Shown here one piece after another: positions 35,460 through 46,247 of a DNA stretch of 64,000 nucleotides. A program made the translations under genes and the position numbers. The stretch is from Clusia tigrina (taxonomy: Eukaryota; Arthropoda; Insecta; Diptera; Clusiidae), in contig OV050030.1 of NCBI GenBank assembly GCA_920105625.2, positions 68,291,807 through 68,355,806 of the forward strand, read 5' to 3'. Each line of letters begins with the position of its first letter. The stretch's first letter is position 1. The notes under the pieces are model-generated. The model was not told the DNA's origin. It searched no databases and worked only from the letters and a program-made list of their open reading frames with translations.

Positions 35460-36479
35460 GCATGACCGGCAGATTGGTCACTGGACTATCGTGCATACCT
35501 GGAGTAGTTTTATCCAACATATTGACCACTCTTTACCTAATCTCAACTTTTATAGGTATCTCCACACACATATTCCGTCTAGAATTGAGTGGCCACTCAT
35601 GCAATGGAAAAGGGGGAAACTGTACTTCTGCACCGACGGATCCAAACTTGACGATAGAGTCGGTTTTGGAGTTTTCTCAAAAGAACTGGGACTGGAGCTT
35701 TCTTTCCGCCTCCCCGACCACTGCAGTGTTTATCTAGCAGAGGTCCGAGCCACAAAGGAGGTAGCCGTCTACTTAAATAGACATGCTGTAACAAAAAATA
35801 GTATATATATATATATATTTACTCGGATAGCCAGGCAGCCATCAAGTCAATGAACTCGGTGGTACTGAAATCAAAGCTTGCTCAGGACTGCCGGGCAGCC
35901 CTAAATGATATCAGTACCGTTTTCAGGGTACGCCTAATTTGGGTTCTGGGACATAGGGATATGGAGGGTAACTGTAGGGCCGATGAGTTAGCCAGACGGG
36001 GCAGCAACCTTACTTTATGCACGGACAGATGCGAGGTTGGAATACCAATTGCCGCCTGTAAACTGATGGGGAAGGTGAAAGATAGGGTCGTGCGTGAGGC
36101 CAATTGGTCTTGGGCACACGAGGGCACTTGCTTAACGACCAGGCAAATGTGGCAGAAGCTTAATAGAAGGAAATCTAGAGACTTGCTTGCCCTGTCGAGA
36201 GAGGATATCTCTAAGGTCGTGGCATGTATAACTGGTCATTGGCTATTCGGCAGGCATGCTCTAAGCCTGGGAGTATGCTCTCATGAATACTGCAGAAGCT
36301 GTGGGGATGAGGAAGAGGAGGAGACTGTGGAACATCTCTTCTGTAGGTGCCCCGCTCTGGCTAGAAGCAGAGCGGGCTCTTTAGGCAAATACGCTTTTAG
36401 CTCTTTTACAGAACTGTCTGACGCGAAGGTCAAACAAATCCTGCACTTTATTAGGGCTTCGAAATGGTTCGATGAGTGA
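35460..36479 (+). pseudogene. LOA-type RNase H and C-terminal zinc region
   Basis: RNase H that would remove RNA from the RNA-DNA hybrid. FCTDGSKLDDRVGFGVF (35,629-35,679) gives the first Asp and LAEVRATKE (35,734-35,760) the Glu. YSDSQAAIKSMNS near 35,818-35,856 gives the second Asp, and CRADELARRG (35,971-36,000) the last Asp. A short (TA)n insertion at 35,801-35,817 shifts the frame in the middle. The tail has a CRSC…VEHLFCRCP zinc motif (36,291-36,355) and ends ASKWFDE. Apart from the TA insertion the domain reads open. Confidence 0.9.
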
Positions 36480-36590
36480 ATCGGAGGTGCGTTGTTACAC
36501 GGAGGTATCATAATGGACCCCTGGTGGTCTGAGTGAACAACTCCGTGGACCGGCTGCCACGTTAACCTAACTTACCTAAGTCTTCGGGAT

Positions 36591-37325
36591 TACATTTGCT
36601 TTGCATTTGAGTATTCATACTTGGTTGATTATCATTAGCCATACCTGTTACAAATTCTGAGATTTCGAGAATGGATTCAAGGCTTTTTTTTTCTTAAGTC
36701 ATGAATGCTCTAAGCCTTTCTTTTCAGGTCATTTATAAGAATTTGGTAATTGAAATAAAGTCCTTTCCACATTGTTTGAGTGTTCACAAAAAAGTTTTAT
36801 TTTTTATTTTACATAAATTCTTTTTTTTATTTTTATTTTTATATATATATGTTTTTAATATAAAAAAATTATTATTTTGACTTTTATACTTACAAGAAGT
36901 ATCCAATATCTCTGTATTCTAGGCTTATTTGAGGAATAAATTGATTGTCTTTATAACTGCACAGCTTGTACTGCAGTGATTAAAGATCTGCCTGTGTAGT
37001 CATCGATGATCCCTTTTTTTTGTTGAAATGGTTGGTGATATATCTTCTGTAAATTTATAGTATCACATTTATTTTCTATTAATTTCTAAATTTTTCACTT
37101 TGTATTCTTTTCTTCTTTTTTCTAGTGATATGCCGTCACCATATATATACTCGTATGTATATTTTCATTTTCTATTCACTCTTTTTTCTCTCTTTTTATT
37201 ATAGTGAAATGCCGGCGAAATCTGTACTAGAACACATTACAAATATATTAATATTTGCAATTATTTCTATTGGTAAACCGACCAACATAAATGCTCAATT
37301 GAAGAAATAAGCTGTGCAAAAACAA
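36591..37325. other. AT-rich spacer; left member of a direct repeat
   Basis: No gene. TGCCGTCACCATATATATAC at 37,132-37,151, followed by a T-rich run and TATTCACTCTTTTTTCTC, recurs at 39,067-39,110. The two copies bracket the mariner remnant. Confidence 0.5.
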
Positions 37326-37374
37326 TATAAAAGGTGCAGTATAAAGAAATCCATTATTTTTTCATGAAGTTGAA

Positions 37375-38890
37375 GGGTTAGTTAGATTGAACCGATTTAG
37401 AGCAAATATGCTCCGTTTGGTTTCGATAACTTGTTGCCATTTTGATGGTTATTTCATTATGCCCCTCTCATAGAAATGTTCGTCCCTATTGGCAAAGAAC
37501 TGGGACAGTTGATTTTCACAACCTTCTCTTGAGGCGAATGTTTCACCAGCAAAATTATTCGCCATAGACAGGAACCTAGTGCCAGGTCCGGACTATAAGG
37601 TGGATGCATAATAATCTCTCAACCAGGCTCCCTGAGCTTTTGGCGAGACACTATCGATGTGTGTGGCCTGTCGTTGTCATGATGGAGAACAATTATTCTC
37701 CTATTGGCAGAAACTGGTCACTTCTGGGCGATTGCTTCATTAAGACTGCGATTCGCCCAAGACTATTTCCGCAAGTTTGCTGCGACCACGACCGTTTTCG
37801 CTTGACGTTGCCATAATGGGCCCTGGGCAGTATCAAACATTTTTTGACAATCATTGCATATGTGTGAGTAAGTGTATTTTTGATGTTTACCGCAAACTCC
37901 TCAAACAAATTTGTAAAAGGTCATTTTATTTTTGCTTTCGTAGGGTGCGGTCATGGAATAGTCATCGGACGAAGACCAGTTGATATTGCTACTAGTAGTA
38001 TGTTATTTTAGGACAAACAAATTTTTTAAAAAATAATGGATGAAAGACTGGTTAAAGAAAAGAAATGTCTTTACTCATGAATATTTATTAGTTAATTGTT
38101 ATTATGGACATTTTTTCTGAGGAAATACAACTTGCAATAGGCGCATTCCCTGAGTAGTTAGTTCTCACTTGCTTTCATTCGTGCATGTGTTCATTGCTTC
38201 ACGACAAAAGCATAACTGAGAAATTGCTTGTTAATCACTGCCGCACACATACAAACATAAAATGAACAAAATAAAATATCAAAAATATTTTAATGTCACC
38301 AAAATCTACGAAAGCTGTACGTGTAAGCCGATGTTTCGCGACTGAGGCCGAGCGCACCCACACACATTTAGGATTGTCTAAATATTTTGATAGTACCAGG
38401 CATCATCCATTTCAGAATTAGGTTGATTTTGTTGCCATTCAAGGGCGATTCACAGATGGAAATTCGGTCCATGAGGTTTTTTGCGTTAACTCATGTGGCA
38501 CCCATATATAGAGCTTCTTTTTGTATTCAGCCTTATTCAGTTGTTTAGCTCCTGTGCAATGGAAACATTACTTACATGACGGTCGGACTCGGCGATTTCC
38601 ATGCTCTTTTCGACATTTTCGAGCGAGGTGTGTCTTTAAAATCAAATTGCCGGAACGGAATTGACGAAAGCAAAATTGTGCGTGATTGGCTGTTACAGTA
38701 TCAGGACCATAAAGACTATTCACATTTTCAACCGCCTTTATCGAAAGCTGTAAAGTACGGCGTATTTTCTCTTTGCTAGTGTCCATTTTTGACGCCCGCT
38801 CAAACAAAACTGAGTCAAGAAATCACAAAACCAGTTGACTTGTTTTTTTAGTGTAAAATCTTATTTTTCTAACGCCATCTTGCGTAACCC
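37375..38890 (-). pseudogene. Broken mariner-family transposase
   Basis: Cut-and-paste DDD-type transposase on the minus strand. N-terminal pieces: QFCFRQFRSGN (about 38,712-38,680), a block typical of mariner, and YIWVPHELT (about 38,512-38,486), the WVPHEL motif. C-terminal pieces: KRKRSWS near 37,805-37,785, HHDNDRPHTSIVSRQKLRE (about 37,685-37,628), the second catalytic Asp block, and HPPYSPDLAL (37,600-37,570), where the third Asp lies in PSD in active copies and is lost here. The end reads EGCENQLSQFFANRD…YERGI. About 400 bp (37,990-38,390) in the middle is unrelated or deleted. TIRs were not established. Confidence 0.85.
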
Positions 38891-39212
38891 GACCGCACTT
38901 ATACAACGCGAGATACTGATTACTAAAGAAAAATAATGTATTTCTTTTTACTACAACCTCTATTTTTTTAATATTTTAGCTGTTGTGACGTCATAGCCCG
39001 TCAAACTCAGAGAGAAATTATAACATACATGTGCAATGCATATTCTTCTTCTTTATCATTCTTTTGCCGTCACCATATATATACATTTTTTTATTCACTA
39101 TTTTTTCTCTTTTCTTTTCTTCTGATTATTATTAACTGTTTTATTAATTAATTAAATTAATCACTTCAATTTTCAAACCGTCCACCGATCCGAACGAATG
39201 CGCCAGATTCTG
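38891..39212. other. Spacer with right member of the direct repeat and possible LTR leader
   Basis: Contains the second TGCCGTCACCATATATATAC at 39,067-39,086. CGAATGCGCCA at 39,202-39,212, read on the minus strand, is TGGCGCATTCG, similar to the tRNA-Ser-type PBS of the errantivirus. Confidence 0.35.
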
Positions 39213-39751
39213 TTATTCTTACAACTTAACAAAAAAACATGTTTAAAGTCCACCAGAGCCGTACTATAGAGACAATAACGTTGTTTAAAGTTTTAAAATA
39301 GATTTATTTCTAAAGCTTTTACTTTTGCCTGTTTACAATATTGGTTCTTACTACTAATACATTTACGTCTATCATGTGTTTTCGCATGATAATAATTACG
39401 CTTATTAAGAATTATTTCTTAAATTTTAAAAAGGCTTAGATAAGATTACTTTAATGTATGCCAATCTTAGAGTTATTCACATACTCCCAGCCTTTTTATA
39501 CAAGCTATTTCACAATTTCCTGTGAAATGTTTTGGTAATAATTTTTTATGAAATGTTTAGAAGCAAAAATTTCGTATGAAATGTTTTGGTGACAATTTCA
39601 TACTAAATGCTTACAAGCAATATATTCTTATGAATAGTTGATATTCTAAGTACCTACTTTGTCGCTGCTGTCTGCTGCTGTATTCAGTTGAAACTGCTGC
39701 TGTTGTTATTTTGTTTTTTTTTTATTAAACCATTTATTTGTTATTGAATCT
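39213..39751 (-). repeat. Probable 5' LTR of a minus-strand gypsy-like element
   Basis: Bounded by a PBS-like TGGCGCATTCG just inside and by AGATTC…GAATCT inverted ends (39,212-39,217 and 39,746-39,751). On the minus strand it has TATAAAAAGG near 39,503-39,494 and AATAAA near 39,309, in the order U3, TATA, poly(A) expected for an LTR. No second LTR is present, so the call is inferred from internal structure only. Confidence 0.45.
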
Positions 39752-39925
39752 TACTCCATTGGAAACTAACAATATGTTATCAAATCTTAAAACTCTTTGC
39801 CTATTGCTTGGAGCCATTTGGGTTCTACTAGTTCATATACATATATTAATTAATTATAATTTTAAAAAGAAGAGGGAAACAAAATTTTATATAAATACAT
39901 ATTTCAGATTAGTTTGTAAATAAGT

Positions 39926-40790
39926 TTAGAAACATGGTTTCTTTAGCCGTGAAGCAGAATTCTGCTGGAGTAGACTTCTTGCAAGTATGTTCGGATGATT
40001 TTGCAGTCGATTCAGGTATTTCTGCCTTAATTCTACGATTTCTTCTTTTATAGTGGATATATGTACTCGTATATCGTTGTGCATGTTTTTATTCTTGATA
40101 AACCATGGTGCGCCGGTTATTGTTCTTAGGATTTTCGACTGTGCCCTTTGGATAAGTTCTAGATTTGAGGTGCTCGCACTACCCCAAAGTTGCTCCCCAT
40201 ATGTCCATATGTGCTTTATTATAGCTTTATATAGAGGGACTTTGTATTCCAAGCGCATTTTTGATTTTTTGTTGATTAACCAATTCAGAGCGTTAGATTT
40301 TAGTTTCATTTGAGTTCCTTTCGCTTCTATGTGCTTCCTCCAAGTTAATCTATGGTCAAGATGGATTCCAAAATACTTCACTTCTGTTGCTTGCGGTATT
40401 TTTATATCATTTAGTGACACAGCTGGACAGGTGCTGGTTCTGAGGGAGAACGTTATGTGAGCACATTTCGCTTCGTTAACTTTAAGACCCCAGTTTGCTA
40501 GCCAAATTTCTACATCTTTAAGGTGTTCGTTTAGGTCACAAGAGGCGAAATGCGGATTTTAATGGGTACTTAAAATAGCTGTGTCGTCAGCAAATCAGGC
40601 TGTTATTTATTGGTAGGTCAGACGTATATATAAGGTAGAGAATAGGACCAAGCACACTCCCTTGTGGTACTCCAGCAAATATTTGAAATTCGGGGGTTAC
40701 AAATTGCTTGTATTTCACTTTGTACTTCCTATTCGCTAATTAAGATTCCAGCACTCTGTGTGTGTTGTATGGCAGAAACTTTTTAATCTT
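39926..40790 (-). pseudogene. 3' part of a Jockey-clade ORF2 (RT end and C-terminus)
   Basis: Minus strand. FLPYNTHRVLES (about 40,775-40,740) leads to FAGVPQGSVLGPILYLIYTSDLP (by position, about 40,678-40,610), the RT block before the catalytic ADD, which is damaged near 40,585. The 164-codon open piece 40,420-39,926 carries EVKYFGIHLDHRLTWRKHI and IWTYGEQLWGSAS, characteristic of the Jockey C-terminal region. It is related to the copy at 59.8-63.7 kb. It is 5' truncated at about 40,790 against gypsy sequence, which is typical of LINE insertions. Confidence 0.88.
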
Positions 40791-40795
40791 GTGCA

Positions 40796-43640
40796 CTAGT
40801 TGCTGTTGTTGAATGCACTTCTAGGCGGCTTAGTGGGAGGTGGTATCGTATCGTATCCTCCTGCTATAGAGTGGAGCGATGTCCACTGAGAGCTTGTTGT
40901 GGTCAGAGCAATACTATGCTCGTTGTTGATGCAAATGTCAGTATTTTCGAATTTGGTTAATATTTCTTGGGAAAGAGTCCCATTATGATGACCAGTATGA
41001 TGAATTGGTTGGATATGCCTATGAATTTTGCTTTGTAGTACATTTTGTTGGGAGGTTATTTTATAGTCTATAATTTTTGCAGCGTTAGGCGTAACTTCTA
41101 TTGTGTGGGATTTATTTGTGTAAGTACTCTCTATTATTATTTTGGGAATATTTAGAAATAATAAATTGTTAGGTTCTGGTTGGAATATTATTTCTGTTCT
41201 GCCCATGTGATTGAAAGTATACCTTGCGGCGTCTTCATTTGAGAGTAGGTAGGCGATACATGTTGAATTTTTTTTGGTTCTTCTCCTTTAATGGAAATCG
41301 TTCAGTAATAGGGACTTTCTACTCTGTGGCAAGCTGGCTTCAAATATTGGATATATTTTTCGTTATACTATATATGTATATTTTTTTTCATTATTGAGAG
41401 GTAGTGTGGATTTTATTTGTGTATCATTATAGTAGGTTTTGAATTTTATTAATTTAAAAATATATTGAATTGACTATGAATTCCATTTAATTCTTTTGGA
41501 CTTAGTATTAGTGTTGAAATAATAAATAGTTTTTCTAAGGTTATTGCTTCTTATTTTATAACTATTTTCTTATTTCTAGCTGACTGTAAGTTTATATATA
41601 TTTCATATATCTCAGTCATATTTTGTGTGAAAGGTGGATTTTTTTATTCGTTTTCTTATGCATTCTGTTTTATCAATTTTCATTTCTTTTGAACAGATTT
41701 GTACTTTAATTTTCAATATTCATTTTATTTAACAATGTGTAGTTTACAAAATTGCCCGTATCTTTGTGCGGGTTTATTATAATAAATGAATAAAATGAAA
41801 GTAAAGATTTTGATTGCAACTATTTTTTCCTTGTATTTTTGCTTTATGTAATTTTCTCTTTTTTGTTGTTATAAGAGTCACTTTGTTGTTTTATTTGATT
41901 TTGTGTTTGGTGAATGAAGGAGTTTTGTTTCGTCTGCTGCCTTTCTGAAAACCTCGTCGTTGGGCTCAAAATGTTCGGGGTTTACTCTGATCTTGCTTAA
42001 TTTATTTATTCATTTACTGGGTTCTATTCCTAACTTTTCTACTATGGGTTGTAGGATTTCTAGGTATTCTTTTATTTTTTTAGATATTAGTGTTCATTAT
42101 TAAATTGAAATTGCTGAAAATTTTGACAATTCGTCGGTTTTGCCATAATTCGCCTAATTTGTTTGTGGAGTTTATAGCTTTGTTATTTCAAAAAGTATTT
42201 CTTCATGGTCTAGTTCTAGTTTATTTTCTTTTCCTTTTGTTAATATTAGTCTTTAGAGTACTGCTGGTTTCTGTTATGATAAATCTGTTTTATAATATTA
42301 GTTTTGAAACTTTTTGGCTGGAGCAGTTTCGGGTTTATTGAATGTGAATTTTGGGGGTTGTGTATCGTATTTGAGACGTTGGCATTCGCGATTGTTCAAG
42401 GTTTCTATAATTTTATTTTGGAAAATAATATTTTCTTTTAAAATACCAAAGGGTTTCATTAATTTCTCTATGGTTGTTGTTTGAATGGTACTCTCGGATA
42501 CACATCTTGTTTATCATCTTGTCTTATGTCCATAAGTTTTTTTATGTGTATCTTAATAGTCTGAAAAGTTTCTTGAGTGAGAAGTGCTTTGGGTTAGTGT
42601 CTTGAACAATGCGGAAAATTGTAACATTTGTGTAAATGACAAATAGCCTATTGGTACAGTATTTTTTTAAATTGTCGGTTATGGTATGCTCGTCAAAGGA
42701 GAGTAGTCTTATTATTCGTCCTTGTTTTTCTTTTTTAATATTATTTCTAAAGTCATTGAAGAACCATTTCAGCCCTGCTCGAGTACTGTTTGTACGAGTA
42801 GATTAAACTCATTTGATGGTTTTTAGAAATGAATATTCCAACGTCGAGATTTTTTTCTGAGGAGTGGATTTTGGTGTCTGAGTTCCTTGAATTGCGCTTA
42901 CTTCGTTAATGTAATCTTTGATACTTTCGCTGCTCATAGCGTTGTTTATTTTCTATATTGTGCTTAATGGATCTGCATTAGTGTTTATCTGCCTCTTTTG
43001 TAACTTATTTCATAGTTATATTCTTCTAGCCTAAACCTCCATCGAATGAAATTTGAGTTGGGTTTTTTTAGGTTCATTAACCAAGTGAGAGGTCTGTGAT
43101 TATTTTGAATTTGCGACCGAAAAGGTGTGGCCTGGCGTATCAGACCGGTTTGTCGCCACCAATTGTACCTTGTGACAATATCGCCCCTAGTGCTACGTTG
43201 TTAGCATTTTTTGTTAGAATGAATGTTTGGAAAAATCTAGGTTTTATGAAATAGGGTCGTTAATTAAAATGTGTAAAGACATGTCTGAAATGTTTTTGTG
43301 TGTGAGGTCGTTAGTTCTACAGTTTTACCTTTTTTCAGGTAGGTTGTGAGTGTAATTTTCCAATGTTAGGTTTTATATAACTCGAACTTGAAGATTGTTT
43401 GTAATATGGATATGGTTGAGTTTTTCATGTAGGTATATCCAGAGCTAGTATCAATGGGATGTATGTCCATCCTTGTTTCGGGTTTGGGTTGGTGATTTCT
43501 ATTAAAAAAGTTTGAATGATCTCTGGTTGTTTATATTCTAATCTTTGGAAATTCGGGTTAAATTGGAGATATCTAGCTCTATTAAAATATTGGATGTTCC
43601 TAGTTATATTCTGTTTTATATCCATTATATTCATTCAAAC
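40796..43640 (-). pseudogene. Degenerate gypsy-type pol and downstream region
   Basis: Minus strand. VALGAILSQGTIGGDKPV (about 43,190-43,140) and FGRKFKIITD (about 43,120-43,093) with RWRFRLEE (about 43,050-43,024) are RNase H. NADPLSTI (about 42,985-42,962) ends it. EYHSNNNHREINETL (about 42,495-42,450) with CQRLKYDTQPP (about 42,385-42,355) is the integrase zinc-binding region, with cysteines partly lost. The integrase core is largely unrecognisable. A 136-codon open frame at 41,206-40,796 may be the env end (FNHMGRTEIIFQPEPNNLLFLN), but this is uncertain. Full of stops. Confidence 0.78.
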
Positions 43641-44182
43641 ACATCTCTATAAAGGTCTGTTTACGCCTTGAGCACACTGCCATTTCGTATATCAAAATAT
43701 GTTGCTAAGGGTCGCTTGCATTTCTATTATATCGTTATAAACATTTTCGACTGATAACCTCAGGGTCTACAAAAAATAACAATTACAATTAAATTTTTCA
43801 AATTAAGAATTATATAGACACTTACATATTTCTGATCTGTCACTTAAATATAAATTACAGACTAAATATAATATAACATACCTAACGTTAGAAGGTGTTC
43901 CTAATTTTTTCTTGGTTAGCTGTTTGTCATTTTTATTGTTTTTTTTGGATATCTGTAGTATTATTTTTTATCACTTTCCATTGTTACTTTGTCCAATATT
44001 TCCTCCATTGCGATGTTCGCTTTATGTGTGATGCTGCCGAATCAAATTATAGAATGGGAAATTGCTTTAAAATCGCATTCCAAATGAATAATTTTTCATT
44101 TGCGGCCACAACTTTCATGAATGGTTCAAATTCTTTCAGTATATTTTATTTAGAAATTTCCGTATCTGTTGTTTATTAATAG

Positions 44183-44335
44183 ATACTACCAAGCCAAAGC
44201 CTAGAAAACAAACAATACTGGAACAGTTGGTTCAAAGAATTTATTGCATTGCTGAGAACATCAATAAGTTCGAAGCAAAAGTGGGAAAGAAAAAGAAGTT
44301 GGAGTCATTAGAATTACTGGTTGCAAAAGTAAACG
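44183..44335 (+). other. Exon-like segment, candidate host coding exon
   Basis: A 153-nt stretch bordered by TTTATTAATAG| and G|GTATGA, which fit an acceptor and a donor. Inside, one frame is open and encodes a strongly charged, helical-looking peptide (KPKPRKQTILEQLVQRI, then a run of KKKK and LESLELLVAKVN). The other frames have stops. No family is recognised. It could also be a chance open frame. Confidence 0.25.
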
Positions 44336-45996
44336 GTATGAAATTTTGTGTTTCGTTGGAATAATTTGTTATGGGACACCTATACTTATACCACAATTTC
44401 ACCAATATTAATATTACAACTCTTTCTAATGAAAAAACCTATATTTATAAAAAAGTAAGCAACTTAAAAAATGCTTTTGGTAGATATTTGATAGCTCGAT
44501 TTTTGCGACGGCCGAAAATTCCGACAAGTAAAAAAAATAATTTTACTAGGAGAAATTTGCAGCTAAGTTTTCCTAGTTAATTAACACATTCCAGAAAATA
44601 TTTGTAATAGTTATGTCATAATGAACATACTTATAAATGACATACTTGTAAAGTTTTAACCTGCTACGACTATTAACAAGTTAGATGCGGATTATTCAAT
44701 ATAGTCGAACAGAGTTTGATAAAATACTGCGTCAAATTATGATTTTAGTTCTTCAAAGTGCTCGTTTTGTCACTTGTAAAAAGATGCACTCAATAATAGT
44801 ATTTTTTATATGCAAATAAAATACTGGAAAATTACAGAACATGCTTAGTTTCGTTTGATATTTTACTCAGTGTACGAGTATACACTTTCATTCCAATATA
44901 GTATATGCACTCAGCACGATCGCAAGAAAAGACCAACGACTTGGTGAATTGATGATTCAGCAATGATCAATTGTTTATCTGGTTTCTATTATATGGTTGA
45001 AATTCTTTAAAAGTAAAAATTTGCAAAAAATTAAAATTCATTCATTGTATTCACAAAACAGTAACTACAACAACACAAATCTTAACATCATACATTCACC
45101 ATTTATCGCAAGAAACGTTTACTGAATAACTTGTCAGCGGCTGTTGTTGCAAAAAAGGCTCATGATTAAAATACTACCAGGCATATCATAAGTATTACAA
45201 GATATCGAAACACATTTTATTAGTTTTTATACTTAACAGAGTTGAAAAAAGCAATATTCTTCTTATTTGTTTGGTCCATTTTTCGGTGTGATAAATGAAA
45301 GAAATTCATTCCTGGTTTGTAAAATAATATTTTTTATGTTTTTAGACTTGAAACACAGAACTTTCACTTGGGCTCTTACCTGGTACTATTTTTGCTAAAG
45401 GCAAGACTGTTTTTAATTTTCTGCCAATTATGTTAAAATACGAAATAGATCCCAACTGACTATAACGAGGTAAACGTGTATGGCTGGCGTGGATCACTTG
45501 TTTAGATATGAAAGCTCAGACGATGCCATACACCACGCTATCCATGATATGAGCTCGGAGCTTTAGCTTTAAAATTAAGTTTCAGTTTGAGATCAATGCA
45601 AGCGTATCTAAGAAGTGCCATTGAAGTTATTAAAACTGATCAATCCGAGCGTTACGGTCGTGTGTCTTTGTCGCTTCCTCTTTTTTAGCCACATGCTGAT
45701 CGTGTGAAACACTTTAACACTTTTTAATTGGCACCCACCCACATTTATAAGTACGGCAAAAAACAAGTTATTTAAAGGTGGAAACAAATTTGATGATATA
45801 AGCGCGGGTGTGAATATTTTCGAATTCATAAAAAAAAACATTAGAACATTAAAAACCAAATTATCTTACTTTGCTACAACAATATACATACTCGTATGTA
45901 TGTATATATGAAAAATATATTTGTGTCGATGTTTTTTTTAATCTTATAAAAATTTTAATTTCGTTGCATTAATATCTTTGAATTTTTTTATTTTCG

Positions 45997-45999
<3 letters not shown>

Positions 46000-46060
<61 letters not shown>
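46000..46060. repeat. (TA)n microsatellite
   Basis: About 60 bp of TA repeats about 50 bp upstream of the signal-peptide-like candidate exon. Confidence 0.95.
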
Positions 46061-46065
<5 letters not shown>

Positions 46066-46109
46066 AATATATATAGATAGTGTGCAATAGACAAAAAGAA
46101 ATACAAAAG

Positions 46110-46247
46110 ATGTCAACAACGCAGAGCCTCCCATTTCAGGGATTTAGAGTATTTTGGATTATTTTCGTTTCCGCCGTGACCCTTACATTCTGGAGTGATT
46201 CTGTAGCATCCGTATATGGAGCGCCTGTTAAGCTTGGTACTTTTTGA
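46110..46247 (+). CDS. Small open frame with signal-peptide-like start, candidate first exon
   Basis: 45 codons from an ATG in a reasonable context (CAAAAG|ATG). Residues about 11-33 are strongly hydrophobic (RVFWIIFVSAVTLTFW) and followed by small residues (SDSVASVYGA), which would suit a secretory signal with cleavage near residue 33-38. A possible donor, TTG|GTACTT, lies at 46,236/46,237, nine codons after the predicted cleavage zone and before the stop, so the frame may be the first coding exon of a longer secreted protein such as a neuropeptide precursor. No family is recognised, and a chance frame cannot be excluded. Confidence 0.3.
   Translation: MSTTQSLPFQGFRVFWIIFVSAVTLTFWSDSVASVYGAPVKLGTF

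Larger units (their letters stand above)
34380..36590 (+). mobile_element. LOA-clade non-LTR retrotransposon, internally deleted
   Basis: GC-richer block than its surroundings. It holds ORF1, part of RT, RNase H and a 3' UTR on the plus strand, but lacks the endonuclease and most of RT. LOA/I-type elements carry RNase H after RT. ORF1 resembles that of the element at 7.1 kb (DxGWYQ motif). Confidence 0.88.

Noticed and set aside
36591..37325. A small gene with a 61-codon open frame at 37,125-37,310
   Set aside because: The start lies in T-rich repeat sequence shared with 39.07 kb and the peptide has no recognisable feature.
43895..44179. 94-codon hydrophobic open frame, Phe/Cys-rich
   Set aside because: Composition reflects T-rich DNA; no start context, motif or conservation evidence.
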